NCBI RefSeq assembly: GCF_029227915.1
Contig: NC_079876.1
Span: 26,013,828-26,077,827, forward strand
Direction: 5' to 3'
Length of the DNA: 64,000 nucleotides
From: Hydractinia symbiolongicarpus
Taxonomy: Eukaryota > Cnidaria > Hydrozoa > Anthoathecata > Hydractiniidae
Shown: piece after piece, positions 13,519 through 24,700 of the stretch
Numbering within the stretch: the first letter of the stretch is position 1
How the letters are laid out: the number at the start of each line of letters is the position of its first letter
The notes under the pieces: generated by a model
What the model was told of the DNA's origin: nothing
The model's database searches: none
What the model saw: the letters and a program-made list of their open reading frames with translations, nothing else
Position numbers and translations under genes: made by a program

Positions 13519-13524
13519 ATCTAG
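13519..13524. repeat. Target-site duplication, left copy (ATCTAG)
   Basis: The hexamer ATCTAG directly abuts the TACCGTGG terminus of the element and recurs at the right end. It is part of a local AGCTATCTAG-rich stretch, so the match has some chance of coincidence. Confidence 0.7.
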
Positions 13525-13800
13525 TACCGTGGCTGATTACAACGTTTTGTTTTCATTTAAAATAGGCGCATTGTAAAAGACGCGGCCGCGTGAAATTATG
13601 TGCGGCCGCGTTTTAAAAAGCGCGGCCGCGTCTTTATAGCAGCGGCCGCGTGTTTCACCGCGAGTTTTACCGCCAGTTTTCAAATCTGGTCCGCAAAATG
13701 TGGCAGTTAAAACAGGTACTAAAATACGCGGCCGCGCTTTTTGCCACTTATTCTGCCGTTAATTTTAAAGTAAAACAGGCGGTAAATGACGCGGCCGCGC
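13525..13800 (+). repeat. Left terminal inverted repeat with six GCGGCCGC palindromes
   Basis: It matches the right terminus over about 275 bp. Six GCGGCCGC cores lie at 13582, 13602, 13622, 13642, 13728 and 13791. The first four are spaced exactly 20 bp apart, nearly two helical turns. Between them are GCGGTAAA/TTTACCGCC words. The GC-rich palindromes stand out sharply against AT-rich surroundings and are candidate transposase-binding sites. Confidence 0.85.
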
Positions 13801-13930
13801 TTTTCTTCCGCAGAAGATTTTCGAAAAACAACGGCATGTGGCCAAGGGCGCAGTGTTCTGGTCTGCAAATTAGAGCCCTGGAACACTAGAACGGAATTCT
13901 TAGAAAGTTACTTCTCAGAACTCACAGAAA

Positions 13931-16274
13931 ATGGCAGCTGCAGCTGGAAGCTTTGAAAAGGTAAACAAGCAATTAGCTAGCTTATTTCGCTTTATTTTTT
14001 GCAAATCTACGAAGATAGTAGGCAAAGAAACACACTGACCTAAGAAAATCTTTCACATCACACAAGTCAGTTTTGATAATAGCTATATGTTTTGTTTAGG
14101 TGAAAACTTTCCTTGAGTCCAGAGGTATAGAGTATTTGTTGAATTCGTTCATCCTGAACAAAATTGACGATAATGTGGCTCCTCAAGTTGAACAACAAAA
14201 GCTTGTGGAGCTAGGGTTGGCGTATGGAGATATATTATCATATCGGCTGATATTTGCACTCCCTGTGGTTGAAGAGAAGTCCTATCATGAAAAGGCAGAT
14301 GAACTAAGAAAAATATTGAAAAGAGCCCACTCTGGGAAATATGATATTCATAACCGTCCGATAACTGTAAGGGAAACCTACAAAGTTAATGTTGGATTGA
14401 AGTGTAAAGATAAGTTATCAAAATATACAATGAAAAACAACCAGAGTTATTTGACACTATTTAATCGATCTACAAAATACCCTGAGCTACATGACGAAAT
14501 ACGTAAACACTATGATATACCACAGAAAGATCAAACATTTGTTGGTAATTATAACGGTCACTCTCTGGAGCAAGATTTCATTGATATAGAAACATATGGT
14601 TTGAGTTGTAGAGACAAAAAAAAAGGAATACAAGTATATTTATACTATCCTAAATCATTTGCGAAGTTGGAGTTTTCAAAGTTGTGCAATAAGTCATATT
14701 CAAGCATGTTTGAATTAGATACAGAAATTATTGGACCAGAAGAAACAGTAATATCATCTGCATGGGCAGAAGGTACCTCAACAATTACTGTGCCACCCAG
14801 TTTACCAGGATCGAATTTTGTTGACAGAAGTATATGCAGTGTTTGTTCTTGTACGTATATTGGTAGCTGTCTACGCTGTGAGCAAAATGAAAGTTACACA
14901 GCAACTTTGCTAGCAGATCAAACAGACAACATGACAGAGGATACTTTTTTAGCATCACCCGATCCAGATGCTGTGACAAATACTGCCAAAACTGACATAG
15001 ATGTAAACATAGAAAATTCTACTCTTCGTGATTTGAGATTGAGACATTTTTCAAGAAACACACAAAAACCAGTGAGATATAGACATTCAATTGGCTCACC
15101 CTCATTGTCTCTTCAACTAGAATCAACAGAGGACAGTTCAGCATTTGGTGATGATGAAGTGAATCGTTTTATGGAAAATTATGAGACAGATAATTTTGAT
15201 AATGCTACTCCACAGTTTGAAGAAACAGAAACTGATTCTATCGCATTTATGCAAAACTGTGAAAGCTACTTCACCAATTTACCAAAAGTAAACACAAAGC
15301 ATATCATCATACAACGAGATTCACAGCGTTTTTGGCCTGTATTATTACGTCAAAATTTTGATCTTTCGTCTGAAAAAATAGCTATCAGATTTGCAGGTGA
15401 ACCCGGTGCTGATGCAGGTGGTCCGCTGCGCGAATTTTACTCATTGTCAATGAGACGGTTTACCACTATCCCTGGGGTATTTTTCGGAGATGACAAAGGA
15501 ATTTGTTTCAAATTAATGCCAGATGGTGTATTAAAAAAAGTATATTACAAGCTTGGGCAGTTAACAGGTGCATCTATTATACATGTTGGAAGAGGTCCCG
15601 AATGTTTCTCTGAGCTCATTTTCAATGCATTGTATGATTTGCCATATCCTGATAAAATAACACCAATAAATGATGCAGAATTCAAGTATAAATTGGATAA
15701 AATTGAGAGTGGCGAGAATGAAGATCTACTTGATTTGAACATTGTTCCTGTACCTGATATCGAACAGAACAAGCAAGTTTTTTCAATCAGTTATTTAGTG
15801 ATGAAAAATCGTGCCGCAATATCACAATTTGGAGAAGGACTAAAAAGTATATGTCCAGAATTTATGTTACAATCCAATTGTCACACTATGAAAGCTTTTT
15901 TATTGCCAGATGAAAAGATCTTAACTCTTGATGAGCTTCTTGTTATTCTATGCTTTCACAACGTCGAAGAAATTGGTTCTAATTTACACCGTGATATTTC
16001 CAATGCCATTTGTGACTGTGAGCTGTTTTTAGCTGATGTTGCTAATGGAAACTATGATGAGATATCTCTTAAAGACATACTGTTTTTATTCACTGGAATG
16101 GATAAAATTCCCAGAAAGGGTTTGGATAAAAACATTGATATTTTTTTTAACTGTGATTTCAACTTTCCAAAAATTTCTACATGTGGACTTAATGCCACTC
16201 TACCAACAAAAAAAGTTGAGCATAATCTGAAGATTGCTGCTAAATTCGGAGGGACTGGATTTGGTGTTGTTTAA
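13931..16274 (+). CDS. Transposon-borne HECT-type E3 ubiquitin ligase
   Basis: Predicted to transfer ubiquitin through a catalytic cysteine thioester. Two exons: a 10-codon exon 13931-13960 (MAAAAGSFEK) and 14100-16274, joined by a 139-bp GT/AG intron in phase 0; total 734 residues. The N-terminal about 240 residues are unfamiliar. A cysteine cluster at about 256-271 (CSVCSCTYIGSCLRC) may bind zinc, and an acidic Ser/Asp/Glu-rich linker follows. The HECT domain fills about 415-734: N-lobe signature FAGEPGADAGGPLREF near 440 and catalytic Cys705 in ISTCGLNATLPT. The frame is intact with no missing key residue. It resembles G2E3-like HECT proteins. Its position inside the terminal repeats, facing the integrase gene, ties it to the element. 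Its role in transposition is inference. Confidence 0.85.
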
Positions 16275-16611
16275 AATATTCATGTTTTGTATCATATATT
16301 ATTGAAAAAATGTTTTTAGTCTTTTTTTAAATGAAAATTTTGTTATCAAGTTTTTTGGTAATCACTTTTTTAGGACTTTCTAGTGTAACCTTATAACCCC
16401 CAAGAGATCTCAGTTCTTCATATACGTTTCATTGAAATTTTTTTGAATTTGTTAAAGTGCTCCCAGTGAAAACGAGCGAATTTCGCCTCTTTTATGATAT
16501 TGGAAAATTTATTGATTGTTATTCTCATGATTTATATGTGATATTTTGTTTGGATATGTTATGTTTCATCAAAGAGACTTAGTATATAAATGTTTCTTTT
16601 TGTTTAGCTTG
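16275..16611. other. Convergent 3' spacer inside the transposon
   Basis: 337 bp of AT-rich DNA between the stop codons of the two tail-to-tail genes. It must hold both polyadenylation regions; I see no canonical AATAAA that I would assign to either gene. Confidence 0.5.
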
Positions 16612-17790
16612 TTAAACTATAAACCCGTCATTCCTTAAGAATCCAAGTAATTGCACATATGTTTCCAATGATTGTTGTGCGTCCATGGGTGCTTGCAAGT
16701 GATGTATCCCCATATAACAAATCAATAAATCATGCAAATCTTTATTTTTGAAAACTGGATGATGATCAATTCCCATGACATTTTCAGCGACAGATATTTC
16801 AGTGCTATCCACAAGCATCCCTTGATTTGAATAGCCACTTGCTGACGGAATATGAAACAATAGGTCTGGACGACCTCCTGGTGCGCTTGATGACTGGCGT
16901 ACGTTTCTTGAATTCCATGTGATGACAAAATCATTAAATTCTCTCTGTAAAACGGGAATATAACAAAGAAATAAGGCTTCTCTATGGGTTGGTAATTCGG
17001 GGTCATATACGAGTGTTGATGTGAGATGTTTGAAATAATTTATCCACCAATTAAGTTTGTACAACTTGAGACGAGACCAAAATGCTTCTATTCTCTGGTT
17101 TCCCGTTGAACGACCGTACTTAAAACTATCGCTGTTACCAGTGAAAAATTCTTGTAAATCCGCACAATAAATGTTTTCCGTCCCTCGGTCCATTCTCAGT
17201 ATACGCGGACATACACCGTATCTCTTCACGCATTGCAAAAACAAATTTCCGATTACAAGTGGATCATTATTTGTTGTTGAAACAACCAACCATAGTAATT
17301 TACGGCTGAAACCATCAATACCACCGTGTATTGCCAATCCCCATCTTTTTAATTTGTCATTTCCATCTATATGATATATGTCACAAGGACCTTTGGTATC
17401 ATATATGCGTCGTGTAATCACTTTTCCAAGCCTTTTTTCTACTCCTGACGGATCCACCTCCTTCAATATAGTTCGCACAGTCTCCTTAGCAACAATCACG
17501 TCAAACTTCAATGCTATCAATTCTGTCATTTGCCGGTAACCGAAACTTGAAGATGACACTTGCAACTCATTCTTAATAATATCTACCAGGATACTGCGAG
17601 AAACATTGCTAGTTCGACGTAAGCCCAATCTTGTGCATATTGATTGAAACTTTCTCATAGATAATGACTTGTGATGACGCTTGTTAATCACCATACATAT
17701 TTCCAAATACTTCAACTTAGGTCGTAGGCTATGATAATACGCCACTAAATCTTCCAATGACACATCGACACCGACTGGCATAGCATCCAT
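16612..17790 (-). CDS. rve/DDE integrase-like transposase
   Basis: A 392-residue single-exon protein starting at ATG 17790. Residues about 20-60 (KYLEICMVINKRHHKSLSMR onward) look like a helix-turn-helix DNA-binding region. The RNase-H-fold catalytic core has D142 (YHIDGNDKLKRWG), D201 (RILRMDRGTENIY) and E235 (GNQRIEAFWSRLK), a D-58-D-33-E spacing typical of retroviral-integrase/IS3-like enzymes. GIDGFSRKLLWL is also characteristic of the core. All three acidic residues are present and the frame is open, so the enzyme may be functional. It would cut and join the element ends. It lies 84 bp inside the right terminal repeat and is transcribed away from that repeat. Confidence 0.9.
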   Translation of the reverse strand: MDAMPVGVDVSLEDLVAYYHSLRPKLKYLEICMVINKRHHKSLSMRKFQSICTRLGLRRTSNVSRSILVDIIKNELQVSSSSFGYRQMTELIALKFDVIVAKETVRTILKEVDPSGVEKRLGKVITRRIYDTKGPCDIYHIDGNDKLKRWGLAIHGGIDGFSRKLLWLVVSTTNNDPLVIGNLFLQCVKRYGVCPRILRMDRGTENIYCADLQEFFTGNSDSFKYGRSTGNQRIEAFWSRLKLYKLNWWINYFKHLTSTLVYDPELPTHREALFLCYIPVLQREFNDFVITWNSRNVRQSSSAPGGRPDLLFHIPSASGYSNQGMLVDSTEISVAENVMGIDHHPVFKNKDLHDLLICYMGIHHLQAPMDAQQSLETYVQLLGFLRNDGFIV

Positions 17791-17873
17791 CTTGCACTAC
17801 GAGTAAACACGTTTTCGTCATTGAACGGTGGTAACTCTCAGGACCACATCGAATCACATCTCAAGGAAAACTG

Positions 17874-18148
17874 CCCGGCCGCGTCATTTACCGCCTGTTT
17901 TACCTTGAAATTAGCGGCAAAATCAGCGGCAAAAAGCGCGGCCGCGTATTTTAGCACCTGTTTTAACTTTGACATTCTGCAGACCAGATTTAGAAACCGG
18001 CGGTAAAACTGGCGGTAAAACACGCGGCCGCTCCTAAAAACACGCGGCCGCGCTTTTTAAAACGCGGCCGCACATAATTTCACGCGGCCGCGTCTTTTAC
18101 AGTGCGCCTATTTTAAATGAAAACAAAACGTTGTAATCAGCCACGGTA
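17874..18148 (-). repeat. Right terminal inverted repeat with palindromes
   Basis: The reverse complement of the left repeat, including the 20-bp-spaced cluster (cores at 18024, 18044, 18064, 18084) and the inner sites (17938 and a mutated one near 17875, CCCGGCCGCG). It differs from the left copy by scattered substitutions and small indels, so the two ends have had some time to diverge. Confidence 0.85.
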
Positions 18149-18154
18149 ATCTAG
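18149..18154. repeat. Target-site duplication, right copy (ATCTAG)
   Basis: The hexamer follows the right terminus CCACGGTA directly and matches the left copy in the same orientation, as expected for a 6-bp staggered insertion. Confidence 0.7.
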
Positions 18155-18745
18155 CTAATGCAAAATTAAGTTTGAAAATTATAAGGTTTTACAAGGACGA
18201 AACTCAACAAAAACCTATTCCTGCGAAAAGTGTGGGAAAATTTTATAAAAATGGCAGTAGCTGATTGCTTAAGCACATGCTAAATGAGAAGTTTTAATGA
18301 AGAGGGTTAAAAATATAAAAATTAGTGTAGTAAGTGTAAACCATGCAGACTCCAACAGCATTTTTCCCGCGTGAAATAGAAATGTTGTTGTTGTTGTACA
18401 TTAGCCTGAAGCCTATATGATTAGTACTTTGTGCAGCCTAGCTAGTTTTTTTTCGCACCACCCAACACGCCCTCGTTTTTCGCTCCCGCCCATTCAACTA
18501 TATTCACCCTTGTTCCCAGGGAAATTTCTCATTTTACAAAAAGGCGAAAATTTCCTTAGAACGAGGGTGAGGTATACTCAATAAGCATTCTCGTTCCGAG
18601 AAATCTTTTTACCTCAAATAGCTGTGAGGACAAGAATGCTCAATTTGTTTGAGTAGTTTGCTAATTTTTAAATTTTGAAGTTCGTCCTCTCCACAAGTCA
18701 AGTCACATTTTCAATAACATGAAATACAACGTGTCGTAACGTACA
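18155..18745. other. Intergenic DNA with an imperfect hairpin
   Basis: No gene is seen. An inverted repeat at about 18504-18568 pairs CACCCTTGTTCCCAGGGAAA with a diverged complement ending GAACGAGGGTG. It belongs to a loose family of C/G-run hairpins found elsewhere in the window. Confidence 0.45.
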
Positions 18746-18747
18746 TA

Positions 18748-19082
18748 CAGTCTACTCTCGATAGGTGAAACCTCCAGGGGGCCGAATAAAATGGTTCCAC
18801 TTATCGAATATTCCACTTATCCGAATTGCTCGATAAGTGAAACGTCTATGAAACCGAAAAAAAGTTCCACTTACCGAACGTCTCTCTTATCTGAAATCTT
18901 AGGAGACCGAAGAATTTACGAATAATCAAAAAGTTTCGCTTCGAAGATGCACAGCTTCCATTTTCGAAATGTGACTGCTGATATAGTTTTTATGTTTTCA
19001 TTACTTGATAGCAATCGAATGTTTTGATTGAAATGATTCCACTAAACACTTACCCGGGGTTCCACATATCGAGAGTAGACTG
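18748..19082. mobile_element. MITE with TA duplication and 25-bp inverted ends
   Basis: A 335-bp non-coding element. The left end CAGTCTACTCTCGATAGGTG matches the reverse complement of the right end (CATATCGAGAGTAGACTG). TA flanks both sides (18746-18747, 19083-19084). Several internal TTCCACTTATCGAA-like words repeat the terminal motif. TA targeting and the CAG start suggest a Tc1/mariner-pogo type non-autonomous element. Confidence 0.75.
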
Positions 19083-19084
19083 TA

Positions 19085-21720
19085 TTATTTTGGCTTTAAT
19101 AATTGATTCAAAAAATAATTATTCTTAATTATTCTTTTTTTTATATATGTATTATTATATATGTATTACGAAAAAAAGTTGAATGCATCCTCCTATCCAA
19201 CCTCTTCCTAAGGTTTTTTGCTTTTTTTATATGAGAGATAGTAAAAGTCTTCTATCATATCAAAAAGACGAACGAGGGGGAATTTTCCTGTTCAATGTGA
19301 CGACAAAGGGAATCCAATCTGATTTACTGACCTCGGTCGGGTATACACGTATCATTTTTTATTAAAAATCCTGCTTAATTGCATCCTCGAATTGTTAGGC
19401 TTTTTATATTTGGACGGCCTAAATAGCCTAAAAAGTCCTGGGGACAAGGTTGTCTTAATTGTACATTACAGGCTAATTCAAACTGGCCGTACAAAGGAAT
19501 ATAAGCAAATTTTCTGAGAGCCCTGGGACTAAGGTTACTCCGCTCGCTTAGATTCAAATTCTTTGCATTGCTGCTGACCTCATGACCCTTGACCCTTTTA
19601 TCGTATTCAGGTGTGTGCCGTTCCTTAAAGGCTTGTTTCCATATGACTCTATTTTCTGCCATAGCGCATAAAGCCTACAAGTTTTTTGTTAGCACGTGCG
19701 CACTTTAGAGATTTTGTCCACAGGCGGGCGTGTCAGAAACTGGTAGATTTTGAACACCCTCTTTTGATTAAACGCCACCCATGACCTAAAAATTATTAGT
19801 TATAATTTGATAACTTCTTGATCCTTTGTTATCCTACTGTTTGGATAATCAAGGAAGAAATATATAAATAAACAAGACATTTTTTAAAATTTCTGAAAAA
19901 TCAATAAATAAAAATTATGTGCCGATAAAATGTATAAAATACAACTAAAACAAAACAATGACATAAGATTCCCAATTTACATTTTGAAATATTCTACATA
20001 TACTGCGTGTATAAACGTTTATTATTTTATGATATATTTTATTATTTTATTTTTTTTTCAAAAATCCATCTAAAAATTAGTCAACAAAACATGACCATGT
20101 TGGTAAAATGTAGTCGATAGAAATCGGTAAAGTGACTATATATTTTTCCAACTTAAATTTATTACTGACCCTCTTTTTTAGCCTACTTTTATTTATCAAT
20201 AAGATGGAGTATTTTTTAATAATAGTTTAAGCAATGAAATATGTTGAAAATTGAAGTACCGTTTCAATACCTCAGTCCAGCCTTCTTATTGAAAATATTT
20301 CCTTAAAAATAAAAAAATATATATAGCCTATATAGAAAATAACTATATAGAGAATATGCCAGCTAAAAGTTATCTAAAATCTATAAGAAATAAAAAATTT
20401 TTTGAGTATACCATGTAAAAAGTTATTGCATCCGCAAACGATCAGGCGATCTTTATCAGCATAGCATAATCCATGTTAGCACATCATACGAATCTTTTAA
20501 CACGAAATGCTTGCGCGAATGAAACATGGTGTGGAATGTTATTATCTCTTTGCAACTGCCCCTACAAAAAAAAAATCACAACAAAAATTGCGAATTTGTG
20601 ATTTCTTAAAATCTCAAGGATACCTTCTACTGCTAAAACATATTGGAAAGAATGAATTGTACCTAGGAGGATATCCTCTTAGATTGTACACAAATTATAC
20701 CGAAGTTGTATCCTTTGATGCGGCGCAGCTCTTTGCTCTATTCTCCTGAAAGATATTTCCCATCGCCACAATACATATCGTACACAATAAATTTTGCACA
20801 ATTCTTCCAGTCGGAATGTCACGTGGTACAACTTTTCAGTTGAGGAGAAACATAGACGGTTAAATTCTCACGAAAGAAGAAGAACAAGAATCACAAGAAT
20901 TTAAATTAAACTAGCAAAAAACTCACCAAACTTCACAATATGACAGGTTTGAAGTTAGAAAGTAAAGATTCTACAAAAAATTCAGCCCTTAACTATGAAG
21001 AGATGACTTGCGTGAACGGCGTCTTTTTCCTCAAATTATAATGGCTACCATAAAAAATCCGGACCTGTCATTGATTTAAAAGTATCACGTGACATTTGCC
21101 GACTGAATATAACGTACAGACAACCACAACGTACAATATATTCTAAGTTCAAAACTCGCACGTTTTTTGAATCACATCAGTTTGATTTGATGAAAGGAGC
21201 AGCAAGGATAATTGTAATAGGAATTGAACTAATTTCAAAAGCATCGAATACCTATTTTGTTTTTGAGCGTTTAAGCGTTACCAAAACAAACGTGTGAGTT
21301 ATTTGTAACCTCTTTGTACAGAATTGTATACTTCTTGTACAGAATTGTGTACCAGTTTCAACAAGTAATAGTACAAAATTGCATGCAATATATTGTCGCA
21401 ATGGACAATACACCTTAAACAGACCTCGGCTGTTGTTATTGCACGTGTATAATTATAAGGACGTTTTCGATTACAAAACCCTCGGTTCTTAAATTGGCTC
21501 ACAGACAGATCCACATGATCGCCCGTCCTTTATATATAGCATTTTGTAGACAGGACAGAATACGGCTATTACTAATATAGAGATTGCTTGGGCTTAAAAT
21601 TGCCAAAACAGGCTTGATTTTACATGCAAACAACCCACGATGACAAAAAGCATTCACATTTAAACAAATGAACACTACCCAAAAAATTTCATGTGGTGTA
21701 AACACGAATAAATTTAACTT
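19085..21720. other. Intergenic DNA, no gene recognised
   Basis: AT-rich sequence. An 80-codon open stretch at 20507-20749 (MLARMKHGVECYYLFATAPT...) resembles nothing I know and has no clear splice or neighbour support. Two CCTGGGGACAAGG-like words (19437, 19523) belong to the dispersed C-run motif family. Around 19735-19790 there is a MITE-like AACGCCACCC word. Confidence 0.45.
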
Positions 21721-21722
21721 AC

Positions 21723-24700
21723 ATTTCTCTTCAATCTCTTTCACCAAAACCTTACATTCAAAAAACAACAAAAGAGAACGCAGTCGCTGCCATGTTACCA
21801 TTTCTGGAGGGTTGTCAGAACTCCATCTGATTAATACTTCCAAAAACTTGCGTGAAATACTATTGTCCTGGTATATTCTAACAACCCTAGTAAAGGGTAG
21901 TAAAAAATATGCTACGAGTTCATCGTCTACAAGTTCATTGGAAATCTTTTTAAAAACCTGCATCTTGTTATTGCCATCATGGAAGGCGATGTCTGCTGTT
22001 ACACCTACAACAGAAAACTTGAATCAATCTTTTCTACTTAGCTTTCGATGTTGGAACATAAAAATCTATTTGGTCAAGTTTAAAATAACACAAAATTCTG
22101 TATAAAAGATGCAAGTCATTTTCAATGAAATACAGAGAGTAATTGATTAAAAGTCTGTAGGTGAAAAAATAAACCCATTTCCTTGTTTTTTTTTATTAGC
22201 CACAGTAACATTCCAGGAAATAATGTAATCATTTCTTTACCTTCTTTAAACGGTGATTTTAACACAGAATCTAAATCCAAAATTAGGCCATACTTGCCAA
22301 ATGCCTCAAATGCATCATTAATTTTCTTCAAGGGTGGCTTAACACCCCTTTCACAAAAAGCGCGCCCAAGAACATGCAGAAACGGGTATTTGTGATAAGG
22401 ACCTGCAAATGCTTCTTCAACAATTCTATTTTTAAAATCCATCAAACAGGCTGCAATATCCTTCTGCAAATCAAGATCGCCTGGAACTTTTAAATAGGCT
22501 TGATAAGCAACCATCATAGGATGAATTTCAGGACGATCTAATGAAAAAAATAAAGTTTGAATTTGGAAACAAAGGGGATAGCTAATATTTCAGTATTTCC
22601 ATGAAGGGGAAATTTGAACATTTACTATCCAGGCAAGTATACAAAATAAAATTTGAAATTAGTTTTGTATCAGGTTCCTTCTCTAAATTAAGGAGAAGGT
22701 TTACGGAGAAACGTGGTAAATATAGGGATGCACTGATGTTTTCACATATAAGGTATAATTCCAATTTCTCATCACCAACATAAAGATTTAACCCAAAGGT
22801 TACTTATCAAAATAAAATATAAAAAATATAGTTTGTTGTGTATATATAATTTAAAAAAAACAAAATAAACCAGTACCTAACATTCAATCAAAACTTACAT
22901 TGGCCAGTTTCAAGATATTCCAAGATTTGATTGCACAATGTTCCATAATTATATCCCTTGTTCACTCCCCCTTTATGGATAGCTATTAGTTTATAATCTC
23001 GCAAGACTGGACTACCAGACGAGCCTTTATCTGTGTCTGCATGATAGCAGATGTTGGTCGAACTAATTTCAACAACTTTTTGTGATGAACCTTTTTTCGG
23101 CTTTCCTTTCGGATGTTGAAATATTGTCACAACATCACCAATGTTTGGTTCATCGACTTTTTCAAATGGAATAGGTATAATACCAAGTTCCTCTATTTCA
23201 TTGCTTTCAAAAGCAACAATCGTAAAGTCAAGCGGTTCCTAAATATCAGTATAAGGTACCAAAAATTATACCAGTTTAGCACCTTCCTAAATTTTTTAGC
23301 TAACAGCATTAACTAGAGTCATAACATTGCTCCAGTTTTGTTGATTCTTAAATATTCCCTAATTATGCCGAATTACATTCTGTTCCACGATTTAAAATTT
23401 CAGAGTGGACAGAAATTGGTAAGAAACACCTTTTGCGTGTGTACTCAGTATAACTTTGCCTTAGGACACATAATTTAGATCCTATTTATCCTAATTATAA
23501 GAAATAGCCATTAAAAAACCACATAATTATGACCAAAGATAACATACCCTATCGGACAAAAGTGACTAAATTTTTTGGAGGTGACTAAAATTATGTCCTA
23601 CTAATATTTTTGTCCGACTAATTATTATGTCCGACTAATTATTTTGTCCAAATCAAGTTTTTCAAAATTATTTTTCAGTGCGGAATTTTACATGTTAATG
23701 ATTTTGTAAAAATCTTTTTCTTCTTGCTAACCAACAAATACAAATATTTTTGGAAAAATTAACGACTTAGTCATAAAAAACAATTTTAACAAAGTGGCTA
23801 AAGTAAGTCTTGATAAAATAATATAAATGGTCTTGTTCATGATGTTATTTTCTCACTGAAGGGATTCTTGACCCTTTCGTAAACGGATTGCACGTTATTG
23901 ATAGCTTCACTCATTTTTTGGAAGTGATTAAAATTATGTCCGACTAATATTTTCGTCAGACTAAAATTTTTTCCGACTAAGTTTTGTCCAATAAGGTAGA
24001 GAAAGAAAGAGGGATACTTATGATTACATAGACAAAAAAGAATGAACTAACACTAATAAATAAAAAACAAAAAACAATAAAAAACAATGAAAAATGCTAA
24101 CATAAAAAAAATTCTTTATAATAAGTTCAACTATAATAAAAACACATACCTCATGAGTAAGAAAAAGCAACTCAGGCTTCAACTTGTAATGTTTCATCTC
24201 ATCTAAGATGATTGGTTGGTCAAAATTAAAATAAACTTCTGCTTTCTCTGCTACACTTTTATTTTTAATCACATGGTTGTTCGTAACAATAACTTTCCAT
24301 TCTTCAACTTCCTCTGTTTCTTTTTTAATGATCTTAATGTTTGCAAAGAAACCAGAGGCATTGCTGGAATAAATTTTATTAAAATTAATAACGGTGTATA
24401 AAACATTGCAAAATTTAAATTAGCAGGTCTTAATTCAAAATTAACACACCAAGAAGCCAAAAAAGATTGGAAAAGTAGGTGAAGTGAGATAACAAAGTAA
24501 AATTGTTCAGGTTTAATAAAAACATCAAACAAGTGTTGGAAGTCTTAGGGCTGAAAAATCTCTGGAGTTGGCAAAGTTTTTGGGGTGATAAATTATTTAA
24601 AAGACATTATCAAAAGATTATAAAAATTTTTTAAAGGGTTTGTTTAATTTTTATGAAAACAATACTGAATACCACCAATGCACAAATAATCAATGCAACA

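Larger units (their letters stand above)
13525..18148. mobile_element. 4.6-kb DNA transposon carrying a HECT E3 ligase and an rve/DDE integrase
   Basis: The element begins TACCGTGGCTGATTACAACG and ends with the reverse complement of that sequence. It is flanked on both sides by the hexamer ATCTAG (13519-13524 and 18149-18154), read as the target-site duplication. Terminal inverted repeats are about 275 bp and nearly identical. Inside are two convergent intact genes: the HECT ligase (+, 13931-16274) and the integrase-like transposase (-, 16612-17790), separated by 337 bp. Intact ORFs, a clean duplication and closely matching repeats suggest a recent and possibly still active insertion. The DDE protein is of the retroviral-integrase/IS3-like kind; the eukaryotic group I would compare first is IS3EU, but I cannot confirm the superfamily. 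Confidence 0.85.

Noticed and set aside
20507-20749. 80-codon plus-strand ORF
   Set aside because: No motif, no neighbour support and no sign of splicing; length is within chance for this base composition.
22582-22764. 60-codon open stretch in the peptidase gene (FSVNLLLNLEKEPDTKLISN)
   Set aside because: It looks protein-like but has no usable acceptor upstream, and the neighbouring exons join in phase without it.
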